Positions 63,528 to 64,000 of a stretch of 64,000 nucleotides of DNA are shown in pieces. Every line of letters starts with the position of its first letter. The stretch's first letter is position 1. Both the position numbers and the translations under genes were made by a program. This DNA is from DATCMH01 sp036563505 (GTDB lineage: Bacteria; Pseudomonadota; Alphaproteobacteria; Rhizobiales; Beijerinckiaceae), in assembly GCA_036563505.1 (NCBI GenBank), contig DATCMH010000025.1:124001-188000 (forward strand), in the 5' to 3' direction. Under the pieces are notes generated by a model that had not been told where the DNA came from, did no database searches, and was given only the letters and a program-made list of their open reading frames with translations.

Positions 63528-64000
63528 TCAGGCGAGGGCCGGCAGGCGGTCCTCGATCTCCTGCCGCCGCGACTCGAGGAACGGCGGCAGCTTCAGGGTC
63601 TCGCCGAGCGACGCGGCCGTCTCGTCGGCCGTGAAGCCCGGATCGTCGGTAGCGATCTCGAACAGGATCCCGCCCGGCTCGCGGAAATAGACCGAGCGGA
63701 AGTAGTTGCGATCGAGCTGCTCCGTGGCGCGGATGCCGTGCTCGTCGCGAAGCTTGCGCACCATCTCGGCCTGCGCGGCGTCGTCGGAGGCCCGGAACGC
63801 GACGTGATGCACCGAGCCGCCGCCGGATCGTCCGGGCAGAAAGCCGCCGGCCTCGCGGATGTCGACATGGCCACCGATCGTGGCGTCGCCGCTGAAGCGA
63901 TGCACGCCGCCGTCCTGCCCAGCCGCCTTGAAGCCGAGCACGTCGGTCAGGATGGCCGCGGTGGGCCCGGCCTTCTCCAGAAGCAGCGTCACCCCATGGA
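63528..64000 (-). CDS. Ring-cleaving dioxygenase of the VOC/glyoxalase family, C-terminal part (5' end outside window)
   Basis: The frame is open to the right edge, reading HGVTLLLEKAGPTAAILTDVLGFK; about 157 residues are visible and no start codon is required inside the window. VOC features: SVHHVAFRASDDAAQAEMVRKLRD with a metal-binding His, YFRSVYFREPGGILFEIATDDPGF with the metal-binding Glu. Two-domain extradiol-type VOC dioxygenases (MhqO-like) are about 310 residues; this is the second domain, and the first lies beyond 64000. Metal-dependent cleavage of hydroquinone-like substrates is possible. Confidence 0.87.
   Translation of the reverse strand, partial: HGVTLLLEKAGPTAAILTDVLGFKAAGQDGGVHRFSGDATIGGHVDIREAGGFLPGRSGGGSVHHVAFRASDDAAQAEMVRKLRDEHGIRATEQLDRNYFRSVYFREPGGILFEIATDDPGFTADETAASLGETLKLPPFLESRRQEIEDRLPALA

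Overview
The window is GC-rich, densely packed alphaproteobacterial chromosome, most likely from the Hyphomicrobiales (Rhizobiales). Supporting markers are an aapJQMP general amino-acid ABC transporter, a popZ-type polar organizer between tolC and valS, divK-pleD beside a DUF3572 gene, an EipB (DUF1849) envelope protein, an NDUFS4-like complex I accessory subunit, a phasin, and intergenic repeats of the kind whose spurious translation reads MAGLDPAI. A Methylobacteriaceae-like genome would fit, but the genus cannot be fixed from this window. No prophage, integrase, transposase, CRISPR array or rRNA operon was seen; this is core genome with a few lineage-specific genes.

Layout. 0-4.7 kb: the tail of an HlyD-type adaptor, a DUF1624 membrane protein, a Sir2 deacetylase, a double cold-shock protein, a DUF192 protein, tRNA-Pro, the NDUFS4-like gene, tRNA-Arg and a secreted unknown. 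4.9-9.5 kb: a three-gene polyprenyl-phosphate-sugar/lipid A module (GT39/83, GT2, LAB_N), an FMN-binding oxidase-like protein and a cystathionine beta-lyase. 9.8-14.2 kb: aapJQMP with a strong terminator after aapJ. 14.2-19 kb: sulfurtransferase, AlaX editing protein, a ChrR-like cupin with an SDR, tRNA-Asn, tRNA-Cys and an alpha/beta hydrolase. 19-25.5 kb: pcm, tolC, popZ, a 0.6 kb repeat-filled gap, valS. 25.5-33 kb: MFS transporter, biotin-dependent carboxylase alpha subunit, DUF1489, a small-acidic/VWA/membrane-DnaJ group, and a D-Ala-D-Ala carboxypeptidase with a SPOR domain. 33-37 kb: phasin with two candidate PhaR operators, then clpS-clpA and a small membrane protein. 37-42.6 kb: the RidA-GDPD-FemAB-like-HIT operon, eipB, dinB and a DUF3572 gene. 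42.7-49 kb: divK-pleD, rpmG, a second repeat block, NUDIX-DUF983-rnr. 49-54.6 kb: a Cys-rich secreted protein, glnB-glnA, nnr and a degenerate multicopper-oxidase-like protein. 54.7-62 kb: tRNA-Leu, tig-clpP-clpX-lon-hup, tRNA-Val and tRNA-Asp. The right end holds an SGNH-like protein and part of a VOC ring-cleavage dioxygenase.

Themes. Protein quality control is concentrated here: trigger factor, ClpP, ClpX, Lon, ClpS, ClpA, a membrane J-protein and Pcm. Polarity and cell-cycle genes (popZ, divK, pleD) and nitrogen genes (glnB, glnA, aapJQMP) are also present. The observations most worth following are the multicopper oxidase fold with its type-1 copper ligands lost, a ChrR-like protein without its zinc cysteines and without an adjacent sigma factor, the phasin promoter with a repeated TGC-N3-GCA operator, the VWA/membrane-J pair, and repeat fragments at the ends of coding sequences. 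I found no clearly novel multi-gene system.
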